The position numbers and the translations under genes are program-made. Positions 24,117 through 31,745 of a DNA stretch of 64,000 bases are shown piece by piece. Each line of letters begins with the position of its first letter. Position 1 is the first letter of the stretch. The notes under the pieces are model-generated. The model saw only the letters and a list, made by a program, of their open reading frames with translations, did no database searches and was not told the origin of the DNA. The stretch is from Nocardioides bruguierae (lineage in GTDB: Bacteria; Actinomycetota; Actinomycetes; Propionibacteriales; Nocardioidaceae), in NCBI RefSeq assembly GCF_023656415.1, contig NZ_JAMOIL010000010.1, positions 124,001 through 188,000 of the forward strand, in the 5' to 3' direction.

Positions 24117-25450
24117 CCCTGCTCCCCCTCTCCCTGCTTCCCGGCTCCCCGCTGACCGTCACCGCCCACGGCCTCGGCGGCACCCAGGACCTCCCGCTGC
24201 CCGCCGGCCTGGCCGTGCTGGGCGGCGCCCTGGCGCTGCTGGCGTCTTTCGTGGTGCTCGCGCGGGCCTGGCGCACCCCACGCTGGCACCCCTCCCGCGT
24301 CGGGACGCCGGCCCCGCGCCCGCTCCCGACGCTGGTCGCCTCCCCCGCCTGGCGGTGGGGACTGCGCGGCCTCGGGATGCTCGGGCTGGCGTGGGCGGCG
24401 CTGGCCGCCTTCGGCGGGCCCGACCAGCTCACCAACCCCCTCTTCGGGATGGTCTACGTGTGGTGGTGGGTCGGCGTCCCGCTGGCCTCGCTGCTGCTCG
24501 GGCCGGTGTGGCGGGCGATCAGCCCGCTGCGCACGCTGGTGGAGCTCCTGGCCCGGGCCTCCGGCACCGACGCCGAGCGCGGGCTCGTGGACCTGCCGGG
24601 CTGGGTCGGCCGCTGGCCGGCCGCCCTGGGGCTGCTCTCCTTCACCTTCCTCGAGCTGGTGCACCCGCACTCGACCGAGCTGGTGCCGGTGCGCGTGTGG
24701 TGCGCCGGCTACGTCGTCGTCCTGGTCCTCGGCGGGGTGGTGGCGGGCACCCGCTGGCTGGACGCGGCCGACCCGATGGAGGCGTTCTCGGGGCTCCTGG
24801 CCCGGCTCTCCCCCTGGCTGGTGCGTGAGGGACGGCTGCACGTGGTCTCGCCGCTGGCCAACCTCAGCGCCGCGCCGAGCGGGCCCGGCGTGCCGGCCGT
24901 GGTGGCGGTGCTGCTGGGCAGCACGGCGTTCGACTCGCTCTCCGACACCCCGTCCTGGCTGCGGCTGGTGCAGGACCCGGCGGTGACCGGCACCGCGGGC
25001 GGCGCCGTGCTGCTGGGCACCGTGGGCCTGGTGGGGCTGTGCGCGCTCGTGGGCGCCCTGCTCGCGCACGGTGCGCGGGGCCTCGGCACCACCTACCTCG
25101 CGCCCGCCGCGGTGCCCCTCGTGGCCGGGTACCTGGTGGCGCACTACCTGACGTTCTGGTGGGTCGTCGGCCAGGCGACCCTGGTGCAGGCCTCCGACCC
25201 GCTGGGCACCGGCGCGAACTGGCTGGGCACCGGCACGCTCGGCGTCGACCGCTGGCTCCAGTACCACCCCGTGCTGGTGGCGAACGTGCAGCTGCTGGCG
25301 GTCGTGGCCGGCCACGTGCTGGCCGCCGTGGCCGCGCACGAGCGCGCCGTGCGGGTGCTGGCCCCCGGACGCGCGGTGCGCGGTCAGGTGCCGATGCTGC
25401 TGGTGATGCTCGTGCTGACCGTCGGTGGCCTCAGCCTGCTGCTCGCCTGA
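24113..25450 (+). CDS. Polytopic membrane protein of unknown function
   Basis: A 445-aa protein with roughly ten hydrophobic helices, among them LAVLGGALALLASFVVLARAW, LGLLSFTFLELVHP, VVVLVLGGVVAG and MLLVMLVLTVGGLSLLL. Similar proteins, with the stretch VYVWWWVGVPLASLLLGPVWR, are sometimes labelled fenitrothion hydrolase in actinobacteria. I regard that label as unproven. Histidines occur near membrane borders (LVHPHSTEL, AHYLTFWW). Its GTG start overlaps the stop of the cupredoxin lipoprotein gene, which suggests a two-part metal-handling or redox system, somewhat like CopC/CopD. It ends 20 bp into the convergent cpaE-like gene. Confidence 0.7.
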   Translation: MTLLPLSLLPGSPLTVTAHGLGGTQDLPLPAGLAVLGGALALLASFVVLARAWRTPRWHPSRVGTPAPRPLPTLVASPAWRWGLRGLGMLGLAWAALAAFGGPDQLTNPLFGMVYVWWWVGVPLASLLLGPVWRAISPLRTLVELLARASGTDAERGLVDLPGWVGRWPAALGLLSFTFLELVHPHSTELVPVRVWCAGYVVVLVLGGVVAGTRWLDAADPMEAFSGLLARLSPWLVREGRLHVVSPLANLSAAPSGPGVPAVVAVLLGSTAFDSLSDTPSWLRLVQDPAVTGTAGGAVLLGTVGLVGLCALVGALLAHGARGLGTTYLAPAAVPLVAGYLVAHYLTFWWVVGQATLVQASDPLGTGANWLGTGTLGVDRWLQYHPVLVANVQLLAVVAGHVLAAVAAHERAVRVLAPGRAVRGQVPMLLVMLVLTVGGLSLLLA

Positions 25451-26972
25451 GCCGACCCCGCGCCCGGCGGCGGGCGCCGCCACGGCCGGCCACGGTGCGC
25501 GCTCCCGCGCCGGAGTGGATGGCCCCGGTGGGGGCGGCGCACAGCGCGTCGTCGGCCAGCCCGGCCAGCGCCTGCGTGAGGGCCGCGTCGCGCTGCTCCG
25601 CCACGGACCGGCCCGCGACGAGGGCCCGGTCGACCGCCTCGGTGTCGGCCGGCAGGAAGTGCAGCGAGGACAGGTGCCCGAACCCGCGGACCATGTCGGC
25701 CAGCTCCTCGCGGGACCAGCCGAGGCTGCTGCGCACCCGGTTGACGGCCACGTGCGGGCGCACGCCCGGCCGGACCTCGGCCAGGTCGACCAGCCCCCGG
25801 GCCAGCCGCGAGAGCCCCACCGGGTCGGCGGACCCGACGACCACGATCTCGTCCGCCGCCTCCAGCGCGGCCAGGGTGGTCCCGTTGCGGGCACCGCGGC
25901 CGGCCAGCTCGGCGCCGGGGTCGTCCTCGAGGCTGGCGCCGGTGTCGACGACCACGTCGCCGACCGTCGAGGCGGCGGTGAGCAGCTGCTCGAGCACCCC
26001 GGACCGCACCTCCACCCACCGGTCGGCACGCGGCAGGCCGGTGAGCACCGACAGGGTCGGCGAGAGCGCCCGGGCGGCGGTGCGCCACCGCTCGGGCAGC
26101 GTGCCGGCGGCGGCGAGCCGGGCCGTCGCGAGCAGCCCGGAGACCTCGTCGAGCACGCCCAGGTGCTGGGCCACGGCCCCGCCCCAGGGGTCGGCGTCGA
26201 CGAGCAGCGTGTCGGTGCCCCGGGCGGCGCCGAGGGTGGCCAGACCGGCGGCCACGGTGGTGCGGCCCGGCGCACCCGTGGGTCCCCAGACGGCCACGAC
26301 GCGGCCCGGTCGCCCGGGGCGCGTCCCGCGGCGCGGCGGCTCCTCGTCGAGCAGCCGCTCGAGGTCGTCCAGGTCGCCGACGCCCCTGCCGGCGGCGGCG
26401 CCGTCGTCCGCCGCTCCGTCGAGGGCCGGGCCCGGGTCTCCCGGGGCTCCCGTGTCTCCCGGGGCTCTGGCGCCCTCGGCCGCCTCACGCTCGCGGGCCG
26501 CGGCGGCCAGTGCCACCAGGTCCAGGCCGGGCGGCAGCCGCGGGCCACCGACCGTGGGGGCGGCGCCCGGCTCCCCCGGCCCCGAGCCGGGGTCGTCGCC
26601 GGGCTCGTCGCCCGGCTCGGGGGCCGTCACGGCGTCGGCGACGTCGGCGACGGACGCCTCGGCCACCAGCCGGCGCAGGCCGACCCGGCCCGCCCGGAGC
26701 CGGGCGGACTCGGGGTCCACGCCGGTCGGGACGACGGCGACCGGGCGGACGCCGTACCGGCGCAGCAGGTCGACCGAGCCGGCGTCGAGCCCGTGCGCGT
26801 CGAGCCCCAGCACGGCGGAGTCGGCCTGGCCGGAGGCCGCCGAGGCGAGCAGGTCCTCGATGTCCATGCAGCGCTTGAGGACGACCACGCCCGCGCGCTC
26901 GTCCAGCGCGGCCAGGGCGGCGTCCTCCCACTCGGCGCCGGCGGCCGCGACCAGCACGACCCGCGGGCTCAC
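25431..26972 (-). CDS. CpaE/MinD-like P-loop ATPase
   Basis: A 513-aa protein. The N terminus (1-110) is receiver-like (VVLVAAAGAEWEDAAL, DSAVLGLDAHGLDAG) without clear phospho-acceptor context. A proline- and acid-rich linker follows. The C-terminal ATPase has the deviant Walker A WGPTGAPGRTTVAAGL (Arg replaces the usual Lys of the GKT), DTLLVDADPWGG, and VVVDTGASLEDD. CpaE-type proteins localise Tad/Flp pilus secretion machinery. No other pilus genes follow. The GTG start overlaps the stop of the SAF gene by 4 bp. Confidence 0.8.
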   Translation of the reverse strand: MSPRVVLVAAAGAEWEDAALAALDERAGVVVLKRCMDIEDLLASAASGQADSAVLGLDAHGLDAGSVDLLRRYGVRPVAVVPTGVDPESARLRAGRVGLRRLVAEASVADVADAVTAPEPGDEPGDDPGSGPGEPGAAPTVGGPRLPPGLDLVALAAAAREREAAEGARAPGDTGAPGDPGPALDGAADDGAAAGRGVGDLDDLERLLDEEPPRRGTRPGRPGRVVAVWGPTGAPGRTTVAAGLATLGAARGTDTLLVDADPWGGAVAQHLGVLDEVSGLLATARLAAAGTLPERWRTAARALSPTLSVLTGLPRADRWVEVRSGVLEQLLTAASTVGDVVVDTGASLEDDPGAELAGRGARNGTTLAALEAADEIVVVGSADPVGLSRLARGLVDLAEVRPGVRPHVAVNRVRSSLGWSREELADMVRGFGHLSSLHFLPADTEAVDRALVAGRSVAEQRDAALTQALAGLADDALCAAPTGAIHSGAGARTVAGRGGARRRARGRLRRAAG

Positions 26973-27679
26973 GGGCGCACCGCCACGGAGACGACGGCGT
27001 CGGTGAACGTGGCGCGCAGGGCGAACCAGCGCTCCGCCTCGTCCTCCTCGACGCGGAGGACCAGGCCCGACTCGGCACCGGCGAGGCCCGAGGAGCCGGA
27101 CTGCTCGACCACCAGCGCGTCCGCGAGCACGGGGGTTCCGGGACGCCAGCCGGCGGCGCGGGCGTCGGCGACGGCCGCCTCCGTGGCCCCCGTGCCCGGA
27201 GCGAGGTGCACGTCGACCCGGGCGCCGGCGCGGACGCTCGCGGGCAGCAGCGCCCCGCCGACGCTGACGGGCACGTCCACCAGGCCGGACTCGATGCCCT
27301 CACCCACGGCGGCGCGGGGCAGCAGCTCGCCGGCGCCGACGTCGCGCAGGAGCACCCCCTCGGCCGGCAGGGCGGCGTCGGCGGTCCAGTACGCGTCCAG
27401 GTCCTCGCCGTCGGCGAAGCGGACCTGCACCGGGATCAGGTCGTCCGGGTCCAGCGCGGAGCCGGCCGCAGCCGTCGAGCCGGCGGCCCAGACGGTCACC
27501 GTGTCGTCGGCGGCGGCCAGGACGCGGGCGCCCAGCAGGACGGACGCGGCCACGATCGCCACGCCGACCCACAGACGCGGGTCGCGCCAGCCGGGGCGGC
27601 GGGCGCGGGTGGCCGGCGGCGCGGCCGGCATCGCGGGGTCGACGGTCGGGTGCTCGCGGGAGGAGGTCTGGAGTGCCAC
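26969..27679 (-). CDS. SAF-domain protein (CpaB/RcpC-like)
   Basis: A 236-aa protein with an N-terminal cytoplasmic tail, one membrane helix (LWVGVAIVAASVLLGARVLAA, about 36-56) and an SAF domain (VTVWAAGSTAAAGSALDPDDL, VLLRDVGAGELLPRAAV). CpaB/RcpC proteins sit in the envelope as part of Flp/Tad pilus assembly. It is paired with the CpaE-like ATPase, coupled by ATGA-type overlap. The GTG at 27679 is the only well-placed start before the upstream regulatory region. It is divergent from the HTH gene. Confidence 0.78.
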   Translation of the reverse strand: MALQTSSREHPTVDPAMPAAPPATRARRPGWRDPRLWVGVAIVAASVLLGARVLAAADDTVTVWAAGSTAAAGSALDPDDLIPVQVRFADGEDLDAYWTADAALPAEGVLLRDVGAGELLPRAAVGEGIESGLVDVPVSVGGALLPASVRAGARVDVHLAPGTGATEAAVADARAAGWRPGTPVLADALVVEQSGSSGLAGAESGLVLRVEEDEAERWFALRATFTDAVVSVAVRP

Positions 27680-27803
27680 GAGGAGCAGCCTTCCCCGTCT
27701 GCGTCAGTTCTCACCTGTCGTCCACAGGGCCGTCCGGACCGCTCCGCGACGCGCTCGTCCACAGGCCGCGGCGGTGCGACGCACGGGTCCGGGCCGTCGA
27801 TGA

Positions 27804-27809
27804 CACCAT
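27804..27809 (+). promoter_or_regulatory. Candidate -10 box (CACCAT) of the small HTH gene
   Basis: CACCAT ends 6 nt before the ATG at 27816, matching the leaderless pattern seen at other genes here. Confidence 0.3.
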
Positions 27810-27815
27810 GGGGGC

Positions 27816-28055
27816 ATGCCCGGCAGCCCCCGCTTCCTGACCCTCGCCGACGTCGCCGAGGTCCTCAACACCTCCAGCGCACAGGTCTACGCCCTGGTGC
27901 GGCGAGGCGACCTGCCGGCGATCAAGATCGGCGGACGCGGCCAGTGGCGCGTGGAGGCCGAGCAGCTGGAGTCGTTCATCCAGCGCATGTACGCGCAGAC
28001 CCGGACGTTCGTCGACGAGCACCCGTTCGTCGAGGTCGACCAGCCGGAGGCGTAG
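27816..28055 (+). CDS. Small helix-turn-helix (excisionase/BldC-like) DNA-binding protein
   Basis: A 79-aa protein with a MerR-type winged HTH: FLTLADVAEVLNTSSAQVYA and LVRRGDLPAIKIGGRGQWRV. Such small proteins (HTH_17, BldC group) act as transcription factors or excisionase-like DNA architects. No integrase or attachment site is near, so a regulator is more likely. It is divergent from the cpaB/cpaE pair and may control them. Confidence 0.85.
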   Translation: MPGSPRFLTLADVAEVLNTSSAQVYALVRRGDLPAIKIGGRGQWRVEAEQLESFIQRMYAQTRTFVDEHPFVEVDQPEA

Positions 28056-28074
28056 CCGCCGGCCGGGCCGCAGC

Positions 28075-28126
28075 CGTCAGCCGACGACGCCCGTCAGGAT
28101 CGTCAGCCGACGACGCCCATCAGCGT
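28075..28126. repeat. Tandem duplication of the htrA 3' end (two 26-bp units)
   Basis: Units 28075-28100 and 28101-28126 share CGTCAGCCGACGACGCCC. The distal unit lies just past the htrA stop and would encode GVVG plus a stop in a different frame. Confidence 0.8.
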
Positions 28127-29461
28127 CACGTCCGCGGTCGCCTCGTCCCCGTCGCGACGGTAGGTGAGGGTGACCGTCTCGCCCGGCTGGTAGGTGCGGA
28201 TCGCGACGATCAGCGAGATCCCGTCCGTCACGCGGACGTCGCCGACCCGGGTGACGAGGTCGCCGGCGCGCAGCCCCGCGTCCTCGGCCGGGCTGCCGCC
28301 GTTGACGCCGCGGATGCGCGCGCCCGCGCCGGTCGCGCTGGCCGTCTGCACGTCGGCGCCGATGATCGGGTAGCGGGCCTCGCCGGTGCGCAGGATCTGG
28401 TCGACCGTGACGCGCACCTGCTCGACGGGGATCGCGAAGCCGACGCCGATGCTGCCGGCCTCGCCGGTGAAGCTGCCGCCGGCCGTGGCGATCGCGGAGT
28501 TCACGCCGACGACCTGGCCGACGAGGTTGACCAGCGGGCCGCCGGAGTTGCCGGGGTTGATCGCCGCGTCCGTCTGCACCGCGTTGATGTAGGACGAGGC
28601 GTCCTCGCCGCCGCCCACGGTGACCGGTCGGCCCAGCGCCGAGACGATGCCCGAGGTGACGGTCGAGGAGAGGCCCAGCGGCGAGCCGATCGCCACCACC
28701 GTCTCCCCGACCTGGAGCGCGCTGGAGGCGCCGAGGCTGGCCGGGGTGAACGCGCCGGCCATGTCGGGGGCCAGCAGCACCGCCAGGTCGTAGACCGCGC
28801 TGCGCCCGACCAGCTCGGCCGGGTAGCGGTTGCCGTTCGCGTCCACGACGACGATGCGGCCGTCGTCGACCGCGGCGTCGATGACGTGGTTGTTGGTGAC
28901 GACGTGCCCGTCGCGGTCGAGCACGAAGCCGGAGCCCGTGCCGCCGCTCCCGGCGCCGTCGCTGGCCACGATCTGCACCGTCGAGGGCAGCAGCTCGGCG
29001 GCCACCGCCGCGACGCTGCCGTCCTCGGGGGCGATCGGGGCGCCGGTCACCACGTCGACCGGGGGCAGGCCGCCGGACACGGTGCCGCCCCCGACCACCA
29101 GTGCCCCACCGAGCACGCCGCCGACGGCGCCGAGCACGAGCGCCAGCACGCTGACCAGCGGCCAGGTCCACCGGCTGGCCCGCACGCGACGGGGCTTCTC
29201 CCCCGGTGCGCCCGGAGCCGGTGCAGCGGCGGGGTACGGCTGGGGGTAGGCCTGGGCGTACGGCTGCTGACCCGGCTGCTGACCGGGCTGGGCGGGCCCC
29301 TGCTGCGGCGCACGCACCGGGTACGGCAGCGGGCCGTGCGACGGCGGGACCCAGGAGTCCCGCGGCGCCGGCGCCGGAGTGGAGGCCGGGCTGGACGCCG
29401 GGGAGGGGCCGGACGAGGGATCGTCGGCGGGCGGCGGGGTCGGCTGCTCGTCGGTCACCAC
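28103..29461 (-). CDS. htrA: HtrA/DegP-type serine protease with PDZ domain
   Basis: A 452-aa envelope protease. A proline-rich cytoplasmic N terminus (1-95) precedes one membrane helix (about 100-124), so the protease lies outside. The trypsin-like domain has the full triad: His192 in VTNNHVID, Asp225 in VYDLAVL and Ser306 in INPGNSGGPL. A PDZ domain (about 360-450) follows, with SPAEDAGLRAGDLVTRVGD. It degrades or chaperones misfolded envelope proteins. It follows rseA and sigE on the same strand, as in mycobacteria, and the GTG start at 29461 is 48 bp after the rseA stop. The tatB gene that follows in mycobacteria is absent here. Confidence 0.93.
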   Translation of the reverse strand: MVTDEQPTPPPADDPSSGPSPASSPASTPAPAPRDSWVPPSHGPLPYPVRAPQQGPAQPGQQPGQQPYAQAYPQPYPAAAPAPGAPGEKPRRVRASRWTWPLVSVLALVLGAVGGVLGGALVVGGGTVSGGLPPVDVVTGAPIAPEDGSVAAVAAELLPSTVQIVASDGAGSGGTGSGFVLDRDGHVVTNNHVIDAAVDDGRIVVVDANGNRYPAELVGRSAVYDLAVLLAPDMAGAFTPASLGASSALQVGETVVAIGSPLGLSSTVTSGIVSALGRPVTVGGGEDASSYINAVQTDAAINPGNSGGPLVNLVGQVVGVNSAIATAGGSFTGEAGSIGVGFAIPVEQVRVTVDQILRTGEARYPIIGADVQTASATGAGARIRGVNGGSPAEDAGLRAGDLVTRVGDVRVTDGISLIVAIRTYQPGETVTLTYRRDGDEATADVTLMGVVG

Positions 29462-29509
29462 GCCATCATGGCGGAGACCTCCTGAAACGGGTTCCCCGAC
29501 GTGGGTGGC

Positions 29510-30103
29510 CTAGTCGCCGGCGGAGGCCTGGCGCACCGCGCCCGAGGTGCGGGCGAGGTGGTGGAGGACCGGCAGGCTGGCCGGGGAGACCGCGGTCGAC
29601 GACCCGGTCGGGGTGGTGCTGGACTGCGAGACCGGCTGGTTCACCGACGTGGCCGGGGTGGGCTGCCCACCGGGCACGACCCCCATGGTGACCGCCGCGA
29701 AGCCGAAGACCGCGGCGCCCGCGGCACCACCGACGCCGGCCGCCAGGCCCACGTGGCGCCACGGACGCGGCGGGCGGCCGTCATCCGTGCGCGGGGGCAG
29801 GCCGGCGGACATCGCCAGCAGGGCCTCACCGGACGGCGGGGCGAGGTGCGCGTCGACCCCGAAGCCGGGCCGCGGCGCGCAGGCGCCGCCCTTGAGCAGG
29901 CCCTTGAGGGAGTCCGAGGCGCCCATGCCGGTCTCGGTGCGCGCCAGGCCGGAGAGCCGGTCCTTGACCCAGCCCTCGCGCTCGACGAGGTCGCGACAGG
30001 CGTGGCAGCCGTGGACGTGCGTCCACCACCGCTCGGCCTCCGCCTCGGGCAGCTGGCCGTCCAGCAGGGCGCTGGCCCGGTTGCCCAGGTGGCCGCCGAT
30101 CAC
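29510..30103 (-). CDS. rseA: Zinc-type anti-sigma factor for SigE
   Basis: A 197-aa anti-sigma factor. The N-terminal ZAS domain has HVHGCHAC, the H-x3-C-x2-C zinc motif (His29, Cys33, Cys36). One membrane helix follows at about 140-160 ([18 protein letters not shown]), with an outer Ser/Thr-rich tail. The family holds the ECF sigma factor inactive and releases it on redox or envelope stress. Its GTG start overlaps the sigE stop (GTGA), so the two proteins are made in equal amounts. It is named by position and motif. Mycobacterial RseA is similar in layout. Confidence 0.88.
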   Translation of the reverse strand: MIGGHLGNRASALLDGQLPEAEAERWWTHVHGCHACRDLVEREGWVKDRLSGLARTETGMGASDSLKGLLKGGACAPRPGFGVDAHLAPPSGEALLAMSAGLPPRTDDGRPPRPWRHVGLAAGVGGAAGAAVFGFAAVTMGVVPGGQPTPATSVNQPVSQSSTTPTGSSTAVSPASLPVLHHLARTSGAVRQASAGD

Positions 30104-30720
30104 GTGGTCCCCCGCACGACCGGCTGCGCGCCCGTCAGCGGGGGCAGCAGCGGCCCGGAGTAGCGCAGGCGGCCGGCGCGGGGCGCACGGTGGGCCAGGG
30201 CGGAGCGCAGCATCGAGCGGCCGCGGTGGATGCGCGAGCGCACCGTGCCGAGCTTCGCGCCCAGGATCTCGGCGATCTCCTCGTAGGAGAGGCCCTCGAC
30301 GTCGCACAGGACGACGGCGGCGCGGAAGTCCGGCGGCAGGGTGGCCAGCGCGCTCTCGACGTCGTCGTCGAACTGCTGGTCGGCGAAGGCGACCTCGGGG
30401 GCCGGCGCGCTGCTGGTGAGGCGCTCGGCCCGCTCGTCGGAGAGGGCGTCGAAGCGGATGCGCTGCTTGCGGCGCGCGCCGTCGAGGAAGAGGTTGGTGG
30501 TGATGCGGTGCAGCCAGCCCTCGAAGGTGCCGGGCGTGTAGGTGTCCAGCGACCGGAAGACGCGGACGAAGACCTCCTGCGTGAGGTCCTCGGCGTCGTG
30601 CCGGTTGCCCGTCAGCCGGTAGGCCAGACGGAAGACGCGGTCGGAGTGCTCCTCGACGATCTGGTCCCACGAGGGCGTGGCCGCACCCGGGTCCGTGATC
30701 GTCGTGGTCTGCGTGCTCAT
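30100..30720 (-). CDS. sigE: ECF RNA polymerase sigma factor SigE
   Basis: A 206-aa group-4 sigma factor with region 2 ([20 protein letters not shown], then [16 protein letters not shown], binding core and -10) and region 4 ([20 protein letters not shown], then [20 protein letters not shown], -35 recognition). The order sigE-rseA-htrA with a divergent O-methyltransferase identifies it as the mycobacterial-type SigE of envelope and heat stress. The start ATG at 30720 gives [12 protein letters not shown]. The promoter probably lies in 30721-30960 and may be self-activated, though I cannot define its boxes. Confidence 0.93.
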   Translation of the reverse strand: MSTQTTTITDPGAATPSWDQIVEEHSDRVFRLAYRLTGNRHDAEDLTQEVFVRVFRSLDTYTPGTFEGWLHRITTNLFLDGARRKQRIRFDALSDERAERLTSSAPAPEVAFADQQFDDDVESALATLPPDFRAAVVLCDVEGLSYEEIAEILGAKLGTVRSRIHRGRSMLRSALAHRAPRAGRLRYSGPLLPPLTGAQPVVRGTT

Positions 30721-30999
30721 CGTGCTCCTGGGTCAGGTGCGGTGTGGTGGCGGCCCCGGAGGGGTGCCGCGTCCTCCCTCACGCTAGTGCAGCGTGCTGA
30801 GAGAAGCCTGTGACCTGGCCCGGAGGTGCCGGCAGGTCGAGGGCTCTCCCGGTGGGCGGCTCTCGACCTGTGCAACGCCACGCGCGGCGCGGAAGTTCCC
30901 GACCTGGGGCCCGCACGCGTGCCGGGGCCCGGGCGCGCCGGGCGAAGGTATAGGTTGACCAGCAACGATCCACGCCGGTGGACGACGGAGGAGGACGTC

Positions 31000-31638
31000 A
31001 TCAGCACGCCGATCTCGCCCACCGCCTGGGCGTTCACCGAAGGATTCGTCCCCGAGGACGAGATCCTCGCCGAGGCCCGCTCGCGCGCCCAGGAGATGGG
31101 CGTCGGCGCGATCGACCCCGGCACCGGGGCCGCCCTGCGCTTCCTCACGGCCGCGCTCGACGCGCGTGCCGTCGTCGAGATCGGCACCGGCACCGGCGTC
31201 TCCGGGCTGTGGCTGCTGCGTGGCATGCGTGCCGACGGCGTGCTCACCACCGTCGACGTGGAGGCCGAGCACCAGCGCCTGGCCAGGCTCGGCTTCACCG
31301 AGGCAGGCTTCCCGGCCCAGCGCGCCCGCACCATCCCGGGCGCCGCGCTCGAGGTGCTGCCCCGGCTCACCGACAGCCACTACGACCTCGTCCTGTGCGA
31401 CGCCGACCCGCACGAGGCCGGCGCCTACCTGGACGAGGCGCTCCGGCTGCTCCGCCCGGGCGGCGTGGTCGTCGTGGTCGACGCCCTCTCCGCCGGCCGC
31501 GTGCCGGACCCCGCCCAGCGCGACGAGCTCACCGTGACACTGCGCGACCTCGGCCAGCGCGTGCTGGACGACGAGCGGCTCCTGCCCGTGCTCCTGCCGG
31601 TCGGCGACGGCCTGCTCTGCGCGCGCCTCGTCGGCTGA
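31000..31638 (+). CDS. SAM-dependent O-methyltransferase, apparent ATC start
   Basis: A 212-aa class I methyltransferase: VVEIGTGTGVSGLWLLRGM (SAM loop), LTTVDVEAEHQRLA (acidic end of strand 2), YDLVLCDADPHEA and LLRPGGVVVVVDAL. It is like the mycobacterial methyltransferase divergent from sigE. GGAGGAGGA at 30987-30995 lies 4 nt before codon ATC at 31000, giving STPISPTAWAFTEGFVPEDE. No ATG or GTG suits the frame: the GTG at 30919 has no binding site, and the TTG at 30955 overlaps the likely -10 box TAGGTT (30951-30956). ATC may be an ATG lost by one base change. It ends in a strong hairpin. Confidence 0.8.
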   Translation: MSTPISPTAWAFTEGFVPEDEILAEARSRAQEMGVGAIDPGTGAALRFLTAALDARAVVEIGTGTGVSGLWLLRGMRADGVLTTVDVEAEHQRLARLGFTEAGFPAQRARTIPGAALEVLPRLTDSHYDLVLCDADPHEAGAYLDEALRLLRPGGVVVVVDALSAGRVPDPAQRDELTVTLRDLGQRVLDDERLLPVLLPVGDGLLCARLVG

Positions 31639-31684
31639 CGCAGCCAGCTCGGAAGCAGCACCCGGACACAGCACCCCGACACAG

Positions 31685-31719
31685 CACCGGCCCGGACGGA
31701 GTCCCCGTCCGGGCCGGTG
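31685..31719. terminator. Bidirectional terminator between methyltransferase and pepA
   Basis: A perfect 15-bp inverted repeat (31685-31699 with 31705-31719) around a 5-nt loop, between convergent genes. Confidence 0.8.
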
Positions 31720-31745
31720 TCGGTCCTGGTGGTGCCGGTGGGCGC

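Noticed and set aside
27718..27765. Two TCGTCCACAGG boxes resembling DnaA boxes (TTGTCCACA)
   Set aside because: Only two copies, no AT-rich unwinding region and no dnaA or dnaN nearby, so an origin is not supported.
27816..28055. The small HTH protein as an excisionase of a mobile element
   Set aside because: No integrase, attachment site or tRNA target is near, and the protein fits BldC-type regulators equally well.
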